Below, piece after piece: positions 56,574 through 64,000 of a DNA stretch of 64,000 nt. The notes beneath the pieces were generated by a model. The model was given only the letters and a program-made list of their open reading frames with translations, was not told the origin of the DNA and made no database searches. The stretch's first letter is position 1; each line of letters begins with the position of its first letter. This stretch comes from Halobacillus kuroshimensis DSM 18393. Its GTDB lineage: Bacteria > Bacillota > Bacilli > Bacillales > Halobacillaceae. The DNA lies in contig NZ_AUDY01000008.1 in the NCBI RefSeq assembly GCF_000425705.1, positions 682,001-746,000 on the forward strand, in the 5' to 3' direction. The position numbers and the translations under genes are program-made.

Positions 56574-58634
56574 ATGAGTAAAATGCGCGTATATGAATAT
56601 GCCAAAAAGAACGAACTATCAAGTAAACAAGTGATTGAGAAACTCCAAAGCCTGAACATTGAAGTGAACAATCATATGTCTACATTAGAAGACGGATCAG
56701 CGGAAAAGCTGGATAAAGCGTTTGGGAAATCTGCAGGTAAACAGAAGCAGGATAACAAACGTGGAAATTCCAAGCCGAACAACAACAAAAAGCCGGGGAA
56801 CCAGAAATCCCGCGGGAACAACCAGAAGAGGCAGAATCCTTCTTCCCAGCAGCAGGCTCCGAAAAAGCCGAAGAAGCAGCTGCCTGAAAAAATCACTTTT
56901 GTCGGCAGCTTAACCGTCGGTGAACTGGCGGAAAAACTAAGCAAGGACTCTTCTGAAATCATTAAGAAGCTGATGTTCCTTGGCGTTATGGCAACTAAAA
57001 ACCAGGAATTGGATGCAGAATCCATTGAGTTGATCTGTGAAGAATTTGGTGTGGAAGTCGAGGAAGAAGTCGTGATTGATGAAACAGATATCGAAAATAT
57101 GACTTTTGACGACGAACCGGAAGATCTTCGTGAACGTCCGGCTGTTGTAACGATCATGGGTCACGTTGACCATGGTAAAACGACACTTCTTGACCAGATC
57201 CGCAACACAAAGGTAACCGAAGGGGAAGCCGGCGGAATTACCCAGCATATCGGTGCCTATCAAATTGAAGAAAACGACAAGAAAATCACGTTCCTTGATA
57301 CACCAGGACACGCCGCTTTCACAAGTATGCGTTCCCGTGGTGCACAAGTAACAGATATCGCCATTCTTGTGGTTGCAGCTGACGACGGGGTCATGCCGCA
57401 GACAAAAGAAGCGATCAGCCACGCCAAAGCAGCGGAAGTCCCGATCATCGTTGCTGTCAACAAAATGGACAAAGAAGGGGCCAATCCGGACCGCGTCATG
57501 CAGGAGCTTATGGAGTATGAGCTTATTTCTGAAGAGTACGGTGGAGAAACGATCTTCGTTAAAATGTCCGCCGTTCAGGGAGAAGGTATTGACGAGCTTC
57601 TTGAAATGATCGTTCTTGTTTCTGAAATGGAAGAACTGAAAGCGAACCCTGAACGTCATGCATACGGAACAGTTATTGAAGCAGAGCTTGATAAAGGACG
57701 TGGCCCAGTCGCTACCCTTCTTGTTCAAAATGGTACGCTGAACGTCAGCGATTCCATTGTTGTAGGTAACACATGGGGTCGTGTCAGAGCGATGGTCAAC
57801 GATATTGGCCGCCGCGTGAAAACAGCAGGACCATCCACTCCAGTTGAGATTACCGGATTGAACAATGTTCCACAGGCCGGGGACCGTTTCCTTGTCTTCG
57901 ATGACGAGAAGAAAGCCCGCTCCATCGGAGAAGCCCGTGCGCAGAAACAGCTGGAAGTCAACCGTGGCTCCAATGCTAAAGTAAGCCTTGAGGACTTGTT
58001 CAACCAAATCAAGCAGGGTGAAGTGAAGGAAATCAACTTGATCCTTAAAGGAGACGTTCAGGGTTCTGTAGAAGCACTGGCTGGATCTCTTGAGAAGATC
58101 GAAGTAGAAGGCGTGAAAGTTAAAATCATCCACACAGGTGTCGGTGCGATTACAGAATCTGATGTAAACCTTGCATCTGCGTCCAATGGAATCATTATTG
58201 GTTTCAACGTGCGTCCTGACGGGAATGCTAGAAAAGCAGCAGAATCTGAGGATGTAGAAATCCGTCTTCACAACATTATCTATAAAGTTATGGAAGAGAT
58301 CGAAGCAGCGATGAAAGGGATGCTTGATCCTGAATTCGAAGAGAAAATCATCGGTCAGGTGGAGGTTCGTGAAATCTTCAAAGTATCCAAGATCGGTACC
58401 ATTGCCGGTTCCTATGTTACAGACGGAAAGATCACACGTAACTCCGGCATCCGTGTCATCCGCGACGGTGTCGTCATTTATGAAGGTGAAATCGATGCGC
58501 TGAAGCGTTACAAAGATGATGCGAAAGAAGTGGCGCAGGGATATGAGTGTGGAATTACCATTAAGAACTTCAATGACCTTAAAATCGGCGACATCATTGA
58601 ACCGTATGAAATGCAGGAAATTGAACGCAAATGA
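56574..58634 (+). CDS. infB: translation initiation factor IF-2
   Basis: IF-2 brings initiator tRNA to the 30S and promotes subunit joining. The 686-residue product has an N-terminal IF2-N domain ([21 protein letters not shown]), a linker rich in Lys, Asn and Gln (about 45-105) and a second IF2-N motif. The G domain has [31 protein letters not shown] and [11 protein letters not shown]-terminal domains bind fMet-tRNA. GGGGGTGA overlaps the ylxQ stop and sets the ATG at 56574. Confidence 0.97.
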   Translation: MSKMRVYEYAKKNELSSKQVIEKLQSLNIEVNNHMSTLEDGSAEKLDKAFGKSAGKQKQDNKRGNSKPNNNKKPGNQKSRGNNQKRQNPSSQQQAPKKPKKQLPEKITFVGSLTVGELAEKLSKDSSEIIKKLMFLGVMATKNQELDAESIELICEEFGVEVEEEVVIDETDIENMTFDDEPEDLRERPAVVTIMGHVDHGKTTLLDQIRNTKVTEGEAGGITQHIGAYQIEENDKKITFLDTPGHAAFTSMRSRGAQVTDIAILVVAADDGVMPQTKEAISHAKAAEVPIIVAVNKMDKEGANPDRVMQELMEYELISEEYGGETIFVKMSAVQGEGIDELLEMIVLVSEMEELKANPERHAYGTVIEAELDKGRGPVATLLVQNGTLNVSDSIVVGNTWGRVRAMVNDIGRRVKTAGPSTPVEITGLNNVPQAGDRFLVFDDEKKARSIGEARAQKQLEVNRGSNAKVSLEDLFNQIKQGEVKEINLILKGDVQGSVEALAGSLEKIEVEGVKVKIIHTGVGAITESDVNLASASNGIIIGFNVRPDGNARKAAESEDVEIRLHNIIYKVMEEIEAAMKGMLDPEFEEKIIGQVEVREIFKVSKIGTIAGSYVTDGKITRNSGIRVIRDGVVIYEGEIDALKRYKDDAKEVAQGYECGITIKNFNDLKIGDIIEPYEMQEIERK

Positions 58635-58909
58635 TTATAAGCGCAGAAGTGGATTGCATAATCTATGATGCGCAGTCGTTGAAAAATAAGCGTGCTGTAT
58701 TGAAAAGAATCAAAACGAGACTGCACAATGAATTCAATATCGCTGTCAGTGAACTGGAGTTTCAAAATCTCTGGCAGCGGACACGTCTCGGGCTGGTTAC
58801 GATTGCCAGTGATAAAACCATCGCTGAGCAGACGATGCAGCAGGCGCTTACTTTCATCGATTCTTTTCCGGAAATTGAACGGACGGAAACACAGATTGAA
58901 TGGCTGTGA
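58631..58909 (+). CDS. ylxP: YlxP, DUF503 family protein
   Basis: A 92-residue protein of the DUF503 family, normally found between infB and rbfA. It has [28 protein letters not shown], the family signature, and [17 protein letters not shown]. It overlaps the infB stop by 4 bases (ATGA). B. subtilis YlxP has been linked to 30S maturation, but its action is not settled. Confidence 0.93.
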   Translation: MIISAEVDCIIYDAQSLKNKRAVLKRIKTRLHNEFNIAVSELEFQNLWQRTRLGLVTIASDKTIAEQTMQQALTFIDSFPEIERTETQIEWL

Positions 58910-58936
58910 TGTTTTGTTTGGAAGAGGTGAATGAAC

Positions 58937-59287
58937 ATGAACGATTTACGTGCCAGCCGCGTAGGGGAGCAGATGAAAAAAGAGATGACTGACATCATCA
59001 GCAAGAAAATCAAAGATCCCCGCGTAGGTTTTGTCACGGTTACAGAAGTGAAAGTAACCGGTGATCTGCAGCAGGCAAAAGTATATATTTCCGTATTAGG
59101 GGACGACAAACAAAAGCATGATACGCTTGTAGGCCTTGCCAAAGCAAAAGGGTTTATCCGCTCTGAAATCGGGCAGCGGATCCGACTTCGGAAGACCCCG
59201 GAGATTATGTTTGAGTTTGACGAAGCCATCGAACGAGGAAATCGTATTGAAACGATTCTCCGCGATCTTAACGATACAGAAAGCTGA
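58937..59287 (+). CDS. rbfA: ribosome-binding factor A
   Basis: RbfA binds the 30S near helix 45 during maturation and matters for cold growth. The 116-residue KH-type product has [40 protein letters not shown] and [28 protein letters not shown] sets the ATG at 58937; the ATG at 58931 abuts that site. Confidence 0.96.
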   Translation: MNDLRASRVGEQMKKEMTDIISKKIKDPRVGFVTVTEVKVTGDLQQAKVYISVLGDDKQKHDTLVGLAKAKGFIRSEIGQRIRLRKTPEIMFEFDEAIERGNRIETILRDLNDTES

Positions 59288-59291
59288 TAGG

Positions 59292-59325
59292 AATCCGTGC
59301 TGCTACAGCACGGATTTATCTTTGA
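59292..59325 (+). terminator. possible terminator between rbfA and truB
   Basis: An 11-bp stem AATCCGTGCTG / CAGCACGGATT (59292-59302 and 59306-59316) with a 3-nt CTA loop. The tail TTATCTTT is T-rich but broken, so it may reduce rather than stop read-through. Confidence 0.65.
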
Positions 59326-59352
59326 AAAAATAAGGATGCTGGAGGTGGGGGT

Positions 59353-60249
59353 ATGGATGGAATTCTGCCGCTTTGGAAGCCGAAGGGCTTTACTTCCCAT
59401 GACTGTGTAAGTAAGGCCCGCGGGATGCTGAAAACTAAGAAAATTGGACATACCGGAACACTGGACCCGGATGTGGAAGGAGTGCTTCCGCTCTGTGTCG
59501 GAAAAGCGACGAAAATCGTTCCTTTTCTTATGGATACAACGAAAGTATATGAGGCTGTCGTTACCCTTGGGTATGCAACGGACACGGAAGATGCCTCTGG
59601 AACGACTGTAGAAACAAGCAGGCTGGACCAGCAGCCGGGAATGCAGGATATAAATGAGGTTCTCGCCGCTTTTACAGGAGAGATCACTCAGACGCCTCCA
59701 ATGTACTCGGCCGTCAAGGTGAATGGGAAAAAACTATATGAGTATGCACGTGAAGGAAAGACGGTTGAACGTCCTTCCAGAAAGGTATACATAAGTGAAC
59801 TGCATGTAACTTCTTATGACGCGTCTCTTAAGGATGGTACGTATTCATTCGGCATTCGTGCCGTCTGCTCAAAGGGGACGTACATCCGGACGCTTTGTGT
59901 GGATATCGGAAAAGCGCTCGGTTTTCCGGCTCATATGAAGAGTCTCATACGCACAGAAACGGGGGACATTCATAAGGAGGACTGCTTCACTTTCGATGCC
60001 GTGCAGGAAGCAGTGGATCAAAACCGCGCTGACGAGCTGCTGCTGCCGCTTTCCAAAGGGCTCTCACATCTCCCGTCGATTGATGTTGACGAAGAAACGA
60101 GAGATATGGTTAAGCACGGCCGTGTCCTTGACGAACCTGATGATTTGGAAGCTGATACGTTTACGATTCAGCATGGACAGGAAGTTGCAGCAGTTTATCA
60201 AAAGCATCCTACGAAACCGGGGTACATCAAGCCGGTGAGAGTATTTTAA
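59353..60249 (+). CDS. truB: tRNA pseudouridine-55 synthase TruB
   Basis: TruB makes pseudouridine 55 in the T loop of tRNAs. The 298-residue product has GILPLWKPKGFTSHDCV and the catalytic Asp D38 in GHTGTLDPDVEGVLPLC. Further motifs are TPPMYSAVKVNGKKLYEYAREG, CSKGTYIRTL and a C-terminal PUA-like domain. GGAGGTGGGGGT precedes the ATG. Confidence 0.97.
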   Translation: MDGILPLWKPKGFTSHDCVSKARGMLKTKKIGHTGTLDPDVEGVLPLCVGKATKIVPFLMDTTKVYEAVVTLGYATDTEDASGTTVETSRLDQQPGMQDINEVLAAFTGEITQTPPMYSAVKVNGKKLYEYAREGKTVERPSRKVYISELHVTSYDASLKDGTYSFGIRAVCSKGTYIRTLCVDIGKALGFPAHMKSLIRTETGDIHKEDCFTFDAVQEAVDQNRADELLLPLSKGLSHLPSIDVDEETRDMVKHGRVLDEPDDLEADTFTIQHGQEVAAVYQKHPTKPGYIKPVRVF

Positions 60250-60273
60250 AATTTTGTAAAGCGGGTGACTGCA

Positions 60274-61134
60274 GTGGAGACCTTTTACTTAACTTATAAA
60301 TCTGCTGGTTTTCCGGTTCCCGATCCCAATGTTATGGCCGTGGGCTTCTTTGACGGTATTCATAAAGGCCATCAGAAGGTTATTGAAGCAGCAGTGAACG
60401 AAGCAGGACGTACAGGGGTCCGCAGTTCGGTGATGACGTTTGATCCCCACCCCTCTGTTGTACTTGGGAAGGGGCGTCCGCACGTATCGTACATTACACC
60501 TGTTCAGGAAAAAGAACGTATCCTGAGCGCTATGGGCGTAGACTATTTGTTCATTGTAACTTTTGACAGGGAGCTCGCAGCCCTTTCCCCACAAGATTTT
60601 GTGGACCATTTTTTCGGATCATTACAAGTGACACATATTGCTGCAGGTTTTGATTTCACTTACGGCCACAAGGGGAAGGGCACGATGGACGATCTTCCAC
60701 ATTACGCAGACGGACGTTTTACACAAACGACTGTAGCCAAAGTGGAGGAGGATAAAGAAAAGGTCAGCTCGACGAGGATACGCGGCCTGTTGCAAACCGG
60801 ACATATCCAGGAGATCAACCACCTTTTAGGGAGACCTTATTCTGTGGAAGGGGAAGTGTGGAGTTCCGGAAGCCGGAAAGTCCGCTTTACCCCTTCCAAA
60901 CAGTATTTGTTTCCGGCGGCAGGGGAGTATTACTGTAAAATGCATATTCATAGGAAATCCCGCACCTGCCTTGTTACCGTTCCGGAACAGGCGGATGCCG
61001 GCTGGACAGCAGCTTTGCTTGATGAACGTCCATTGGAACAAAACACAGCGGCGCGCGTGCAGTTTTTTGCACCGACCGAAAGCGTGGAAGAGCCGGGAAA
61101 TGAGGATGTTGAAAGATTTTTCGGCATAGAATAA
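60274..61134 (+). CDS. ribF: RibF: FAD synthetase domain with degenerate riboflavin kinase domain
   Basis: RibF normally makes FMN from riboflavin (C-terminal kinase) and FAD from FMN (N-terminal adenylyltransferase). The N-terminal half is intact: VMAVGFFDGIHKGHQKVI, VMTFDPHPSVVLGKG, AGFDFTYGHKGKGTM and VSSTRIRGLLQTGHI. The kinase half begins with LLGRPYSVEGEV but lacks the GRTIGFPTAN, GVANIG-RPTF and EVHIFD-type motifs; the region reads SRKVRFTPSKQYLFPAAGEY. At 286 residues it is about 30 shorter than B. subtilis RibC. It is probably a FAD synthetase only. GTG at 60274 fits the ribosome site GCGGGTGA better than 60265. Confidence 0.88.
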   Translation: METFYLTYKSAGFPVPDPNVMAVGFFDGIHKGHQKVIEAAVNEAGRTGVRSSVMTFDPHPSVVLGKGRPHVSYITPVQEKERILSAMGVDYLFIVTFDRELAALSPQDFVDHFFGSLQVTHIAAGFDFTYGHKGKGTMDDLPHYADGRFTQTTVAKVEEDKEKVSSTRIRGLLQTGHIQEINHLLGRPYSVEGEVWSSGSRKVRFTPSKQYLFPAAGEYYCKMHIHRKSRTCLVTVPEQADAGWTAALLDERPLEQNTAARVQFFAPTESVEEPGNEDVERFFGIE

Positions 61135-61143
61135 GGGTTTCTC

Positions 61144-61172
61144 TTGCATTTCGCGACAAAAAATTGTACTCT
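61144..61172 (+). promoter_or_regulatory. weak candidate promoter of rpsO
   Basis: TTGCAT (61144-61149) and TACTCT (61167-61172) are 17 bases apart. The -10 match is poor. TAATAT at 61174-61179 is another possible -10 but has no good -35. Confidence 0.35.
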
Positions 61173-61180
61173 TTAATATG

Positions 61181-61223
61181 GAACCTTCGCTTGGCGGTTC
61201 GTAACTCCGACGACCGCTCGGGG
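61181..61223 (+). ncRNA. rpsO leader, candidate S15-binding structure
   Basis: Two adjacent hairpins are formed: GAACC / GGTTC (61181-61185, 61196-61200) and CTCCGA / TCGGGG (61205-61210, 61218-61223, one T-G pair). S15 represses its own mRNA through leader structures in Bacillus and Geobacillus. The match here is by position and shape. Confidence 0.5.
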
Positions 61224-61262
61224 AATGGGAATTCTTAAATATTTACAGGAGGTGTAGTCAAC

Positions 61263-61532
61263 ATGGCTATCACACAGGAACGTAAACAGGAACTAATCAA
61301 CGAGTACAAAACTCACGAAAACGACACAGGTTCTCCAGAGGTACAGATTGCTGTACTTACTGAGCAGATCACGACATTGAACGAGCACCTGCGCGCTCAC
61401 AAGCAGGACCACCACTCCCGTCGCGGACTGCTTAAAATGGTAGGTAAGCGTCGTAACCTATTGAACTACCTTCGTAATAAGGACATTACACGTTACCGCG
61501 AGTTAATCAAGAGCCTTGGCTTGCGCCGTTAA
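61263..61532 (+). CDS. rpsO: 30S ribosomal protein S15
   Basis: S15 is a primary binder of 16S rRNA that organises the 30S platform. The 89-residue product has the family motifs [42 protein letters not shown] and [27 protein letters not shown] precedes the ATG. Codon bias is strong. A good terminator separates it from pnp. Confidence 0.97.
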   Translation: MAITQERKQELINEYKTHENDTGSPEVQIAVLTEQITTLNEHLRAHKQDHHSRRGLLKMVGKRRNLLNYLRNKDITRYRELIKSLGLRR

Positions 61533-61539
61533 TGAATGG

Positions 61540-61565
61540 AAAAAGCGGGAGTATTCCCGCTTTTT
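61540..61565 (+). terminator. terminator after rpsO
   Basis: AAAAAGCGGGA pairs with TCCCGCTTTTT (61540-61550 and 61555-61565) around a GTAT loop, ending in a T run. Confidence 0.92.
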
Positions 61566-61583
61566 CTGTATGTTTACATACAG
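61566..61583 (+). repeat. 18-bp palindrome over the pnp -35 region
   Basis: CTGTATGTTTACATACAG has perfect 8-bp arms around a central TT. A second dyad, GTTTACA / TGTAAAC (61572-61578, 61589-61595), overlaps it. Palindromes of this size over a -35 are typical of repressor operators, but none is known to me here. Confidence 0.6.
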
Positions 61584-61602
61584 AAGGGTGTAAACTTACA
61601 AT
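61573..61602 (+). promoter_or_regulatory. sigma-A promoter of pnp
   Basis: TTTACA (61573-61578) and TACAAT (61597-61602) are 18 bases apart, 47 bases before the pnp ATG and just after the rpsO terminator. Confidence 0.68.
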
Positions 61603-61648
61603 AGTCCCTTCAGTTGAATTAGAGTTATTGAGAGGAGTTTAGTTCTTT

Positions 61649-63775
61649 ATGGCAGAAGAAAAACAAGTGTTTTCGATTGATGTCGCCGGACGTACTTTTT
61701 CAGTGGAAATTGGTGAACTGGCGAAACAAGCGAATGGCGCAGCACTCATCCATTATGGTGATACAACGGTGCTTTCCACGGCAACTGGTTCAAAAGAACC
61801 GAAGGACCTGCCGTTTTTCCCTTTAACCGTAAATTATGAAGAGCGTTTGTATGCCGTTGGTAAAATTCCAGGCGGCTTTATTAAAAGAGAAGGGCGTCCA
61901 AGTGACAAGGCAGTTCTTGCCTCCCGTTTGATTGACCGCCCGATCCGTCCTCTTTTCCCTGACGGATACCGGAATGATGTACAGGTGATCAGCTCCGTGA
62001 TGAGTGTGGATCAGGACTGTTCATCTGAAATGGCCGCAATGCTTGGATCATCTATTTCCCTTGGGATTTCAGATATTCCATTTGAAGGACCAATTGCCGG
62101 TGTCATCGTCGGCCGTGTTGATGGAGAATATGTAATCAACCCGACGGTGGAGCAGCAGGAGAAGAGTGATATCGACTTGACTGTTGCCGGTACGAAAGAT
62201 GCCATCAACATGGTGGAAGCCGGAGCACAGGAAGTTTCCGAGGAGGACATGCTCGAAGCGATCATGTTCGGACATGAGGAAATCAAGCGTCTTGTAGCTT
62301 TCCAGGAAGAGATTGTTGCAGCGGCCGGCCGTGAAAAGATGGAGGTCAAGCTGTTCGATCTTGATGCAGAATTGAAAGCGAAAGTAGAAGAACAGGCGAA
62401 GGCTTCTCTTGTAGATGCTATTAAGACAGAAGAGAAAAAAGCCCGTGAAACTGCAATCGATCAAGTGAAAGCGGATATCACTGCGCTTTATGAAGAGCAG
62501 GAAGCTGATGAGGAAACATTGAAGCAGGTCGGCTCCATTCTTGACGACATGGTGAAGACCGAAGTACGCCGCCTGATCACAAAAGATAAAATCCGTCCGG
62601 ATGGCCGTGGTGTCGATGAAATTCGTTCATTGTCCTCCCGTGTCGGGCTGCTGCCACGTACACATGGATCTGGATTGTTCACACGTGGACAGACTCAGGC
62701 ATTAAGCGTATGTACACTTGGAGCTCTGGGGGATGTTCAAATCCTTGATGGTCTTGACCTTGAAGAGTCCAAGCGCTTTATGCACCATTACAACTTCCCT
62801 AAATTCTCTGTTGGTGAAACAGGACCCATCCGCGGACCGGGCCGTCGTGAAATTGGACATGGAGCTTTAGGTGAGCGTGCCCTTGAGGTTGTTATTCCAT
62901 CAGAAAATGATTTCCCTTATACGATCCGTCTTGTGTCTGAAGTGCTCGAATCCAACGGCTCGACTTCTCAGGCAAGTATCTGTGCAAGTACTCTTGCGAT
63001 GATGGATGCGGGTGTGCCGATTAAAGCACCAGTAGCCGGTATTGCTATGGGACTTGTGAAATCCGGCGAGGATTACACGATTCTTACAGACATTCAGGGT
63101 ATGGAAGATGCTCTTGGTGATATGGACTTTAAAGTAGCTGGAACAGCTAAAGGTGTCACAGCTCTTCAAATGGACATTAAGATCGATGGTCTTTCAAGAG
63201 AAATCCTCGAAGAAGCTCTCGCGCAGGCGAAAAAAGGTCGTATGGAGATTCTTGAGTCTATGCTGGCTACGCTTCCGGAAACTCGTTCCGAGCTTTCTGA
63301 ACATGCACCAAAGATCATGACGATGAAAATTAACCCTGACAAAATCCGTGACGTTATTGGACCAAGCGGAAAGCAGATTAACCAGATCATCGATGATACT
63401 GGCGTTAAAATCGATATTGAACAGGATGGGACAGTCTTTATTTCATCCACGGATGCCGGCATGAACGCAGCCGCTCAAAAAATCATTGAAGACATCGTCC
63501 GCGAAGTTGAAGTCGGTGAAGTTTACAATGGTAAAGTGAAGCGTATCGAAAAATTCGGAGCTTTCGTTGAACTCTTCAAAGGCAAAGAAGGACTCGTTCA
63601 CATTTCTGAAATGGCTGAAGAACGCATCGGTAAAGTGGAGGATATCGTATCCATCGGAGACTTTATCAAAGTGAAAGTAAAAGAAATCGACAATCAAGGA
63701 CGTATCAATCTGTCCCGTAAAGCTGTTCTGATCGATGAGAAAAAAGAACAGGAATCCAACGTCGAACAATCCTAA
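61649..63775 (+). CDS. pnp: polyribonucleotide nucleotidyltransferase (PNPase)
   Basis: PNPase is a phosphorolytic 3'-5' exoribonuclease in RNA turnover. The 708-residue product has two RNase PH domains: the first has [24 protein letters not shown]-type sequence, the second [20 protein letters not shown] with [18 protein letters not shown] domain ([21 protein letters not shown], in part) and an S1 domain ([21 protein letters not shown]) follow. GAGAGGAG precedes the ATG at 61649. Confidence 0.97.
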   Translation: MAEEKQVFSIDVAGRTFSVEIGELAKQANGAALIHYGDTTVLSTATGSKEPKDLPFFPLTVNYEERLYAVGKIPGGFIKREGRPSDKAVLASRLIDRPIRPLFPDGYRNDVQVISSVMSVDQDCSSEMAAMLGSSISLGISDIPFEGPIAGVIVGRVDGEYVINPTVEQQEKSDIDLTVAGTKDAINMVEAGAQEVSEEDMLEAIMFGHEEIKRLVAFQEEIVAAAGREKMEVKLFDLDAELKAKVEEQAKASLVDAIKTEEKKARETAIDQVKADITALYEEQEADEETLKQVGSILDDMVKTEVRRLITKDKIRPDGRGVDEIRSLSSRVGLLPRTHGSGLFTRGQTQALSVCTLGALGDVQILDGLDLEESKRFMHHYNFPKFSVGETGPIRGPGRREIGHGALGERALEVVIPSENDFPYTIRLVSEVLESNGSTSQASICASTLAMMDAGVPIKAPVAGIAMGLVKSGEDYTILTDIQGMEDALGDMDFKVAGTAKGVTALQMDIKIDGLSREILEEALAQAKKGRMEILESMLATLPETRSELSEHAPKIMTMKINPDKIRDVIGPSGKQINQIIDDTGVKIDIEQDGTVFISSTDAGMNAAAQKIIEDIVREVEVGEVYNGKVKRIEKFGAFVELFKGKEGLVHISEMAEERIGKVEDIVSIGDFIKVKVKEIDNQGRINLSRKAVLIDEKKEQESNVEQS

Positions 63776-63785
63776 ACATTAAAGA

Positions 63786-63818
63786 AAAGAAACTGGCTTG
63801 CCAGTCTCTTTTTTTTTG
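63786..63818 (+). terminator. terminator after pnp
   Basis: ACTGGC / GCCAGT (63792-63797 and 63800-63805) extends through one mismatch to AAAGA / TCTTT, then a long T run. Confidence 0.9.
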
Positions 63819-63917
63819 TCTTTTTTCCTATAAAAAAGAGTCAGAGGACCGTTCCTGTATTTTCTAAGGTCTAACATCCACCCTTCTTCCATACGATGAT
63901 AACAGGGGGGATTGTCC

Positions 63918-64000
63918 ATGAAGTTCCGAACCGTTGCGGCAGGTATTATCATTCTTTCTTTTTTAACAGGTGTGGGACTGGCTGTTCTTACAACAGATAA
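63918..64000 (+). CDS. N-terminus of a secreted protein, probably YlxY polysaccharide deacetylase (cut by window end)
   Basis: An open frame from an ATG at 63918, preceded by AGGGGGG, runs off the window. Its 27 visible residues are a basic start followed by a hydrophobic stretch (AAGIIILSFLTGVGLAVL), that is, a signal peptide or membrane anchor. The call YlxY rests only on position: in B. subtilis ylxY, a polysaccharide deacetylase-like gene, follows pnp. No catalytic region is visible. Confidence 0.6.
   Translation, partial: MKFRTVAAGIIILSFLTGVGLAVLTTD

Noticed and set aside
56937-58271. 444-codon open frame on the - strand opposite infB
   Set aside because: Antisense shadow of IF-2 with Phe/Cys/His-rich, unlikely protein composition.
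1-64000. Search for CRISPR arrays, insertion sequences, integrases other than XerC, tRNA genes and defence systems
   Set aside because: None seen; the whole window is conserved core genome on one strand, and the only recombinase is the housekeeping XerC.

Overview
The window comes from a low-to-moderate GC Firmicute of the family Bacillaceae. Protein sequences and gene order follow the Bacillus subtilis trmD to pnp region almost gene for gene. Marker genes include codY, sigD, swrB, swrD, fliY, ylxF, a PolC-type replicase and an HslV with an N-terminal extension. The sequence alone does not fix the genus; a salt-adapted Halobacillus- or Salimicrobium-like member is only a guess. All 67 supported genes are on the + strand, which fits transcription in the same direction as replication. 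I saw no tRNA, rRNA, insertion sequence, prophage or CRISPR array.

Layout: (1) 1-6.9 kb: trmD, rplS, lepB, rbgA, rnhB, sucCD, dprA. (2) 7-13 kb: topA, then xerC-hslV-hslU-codY. (3) 13.3-40.4 kb: a 27-kb fla/che operon from flgB to swrB that encodes the basal body, export gate, hook, switch, most of the chemotaxis set and SigD. (4) 40.4-43.7 kb: rpsB, tsf, pyrH, frr. (5) 43.8-54.1 kb: uppS, cdsA, dxr, rasP, proS, polC. (6) 54.1-63.8 kb: the rimP-nusA-ylxR-ylxQ-infB-ylxP-rbfA-truB-ribF-rpsO-pnp translation and RNA block. The start of a probable ylxY is cut off at the right edge.

Most of the window is conserved housekeeping, so no wholly new multi-gene system is evident. The interest lies in departures from the expected pattern. 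RibF keeps its FAD synthetase half, but its riboflavin kinase half has lost the family motifs. cheC is missing, so cheW overlaps cheD. trmFO is missing between topA and xerC, and that gap holds an exact-consensus sigma-A promoter followed by about 190 untranslated bases. The RbgA G4 motif is MKKD instead of NKxD. HslV has no Ser or Thr next to its start Met.

The regulatory DNA is also rich. Overlapping CodY-box-like sites lie on the flagellar promoter directly downstream of codY. A terminator-like hairpin sits inside the operon between fliE and fliF. The likely swrD start codon is inside a perfect hairpin. The rimP-nusA leader has its own promoter and two strong hairpins. The tsf leader can form two mutually exclusive hairpins, and an 18-bp palindrome covers the pnp -35 region.
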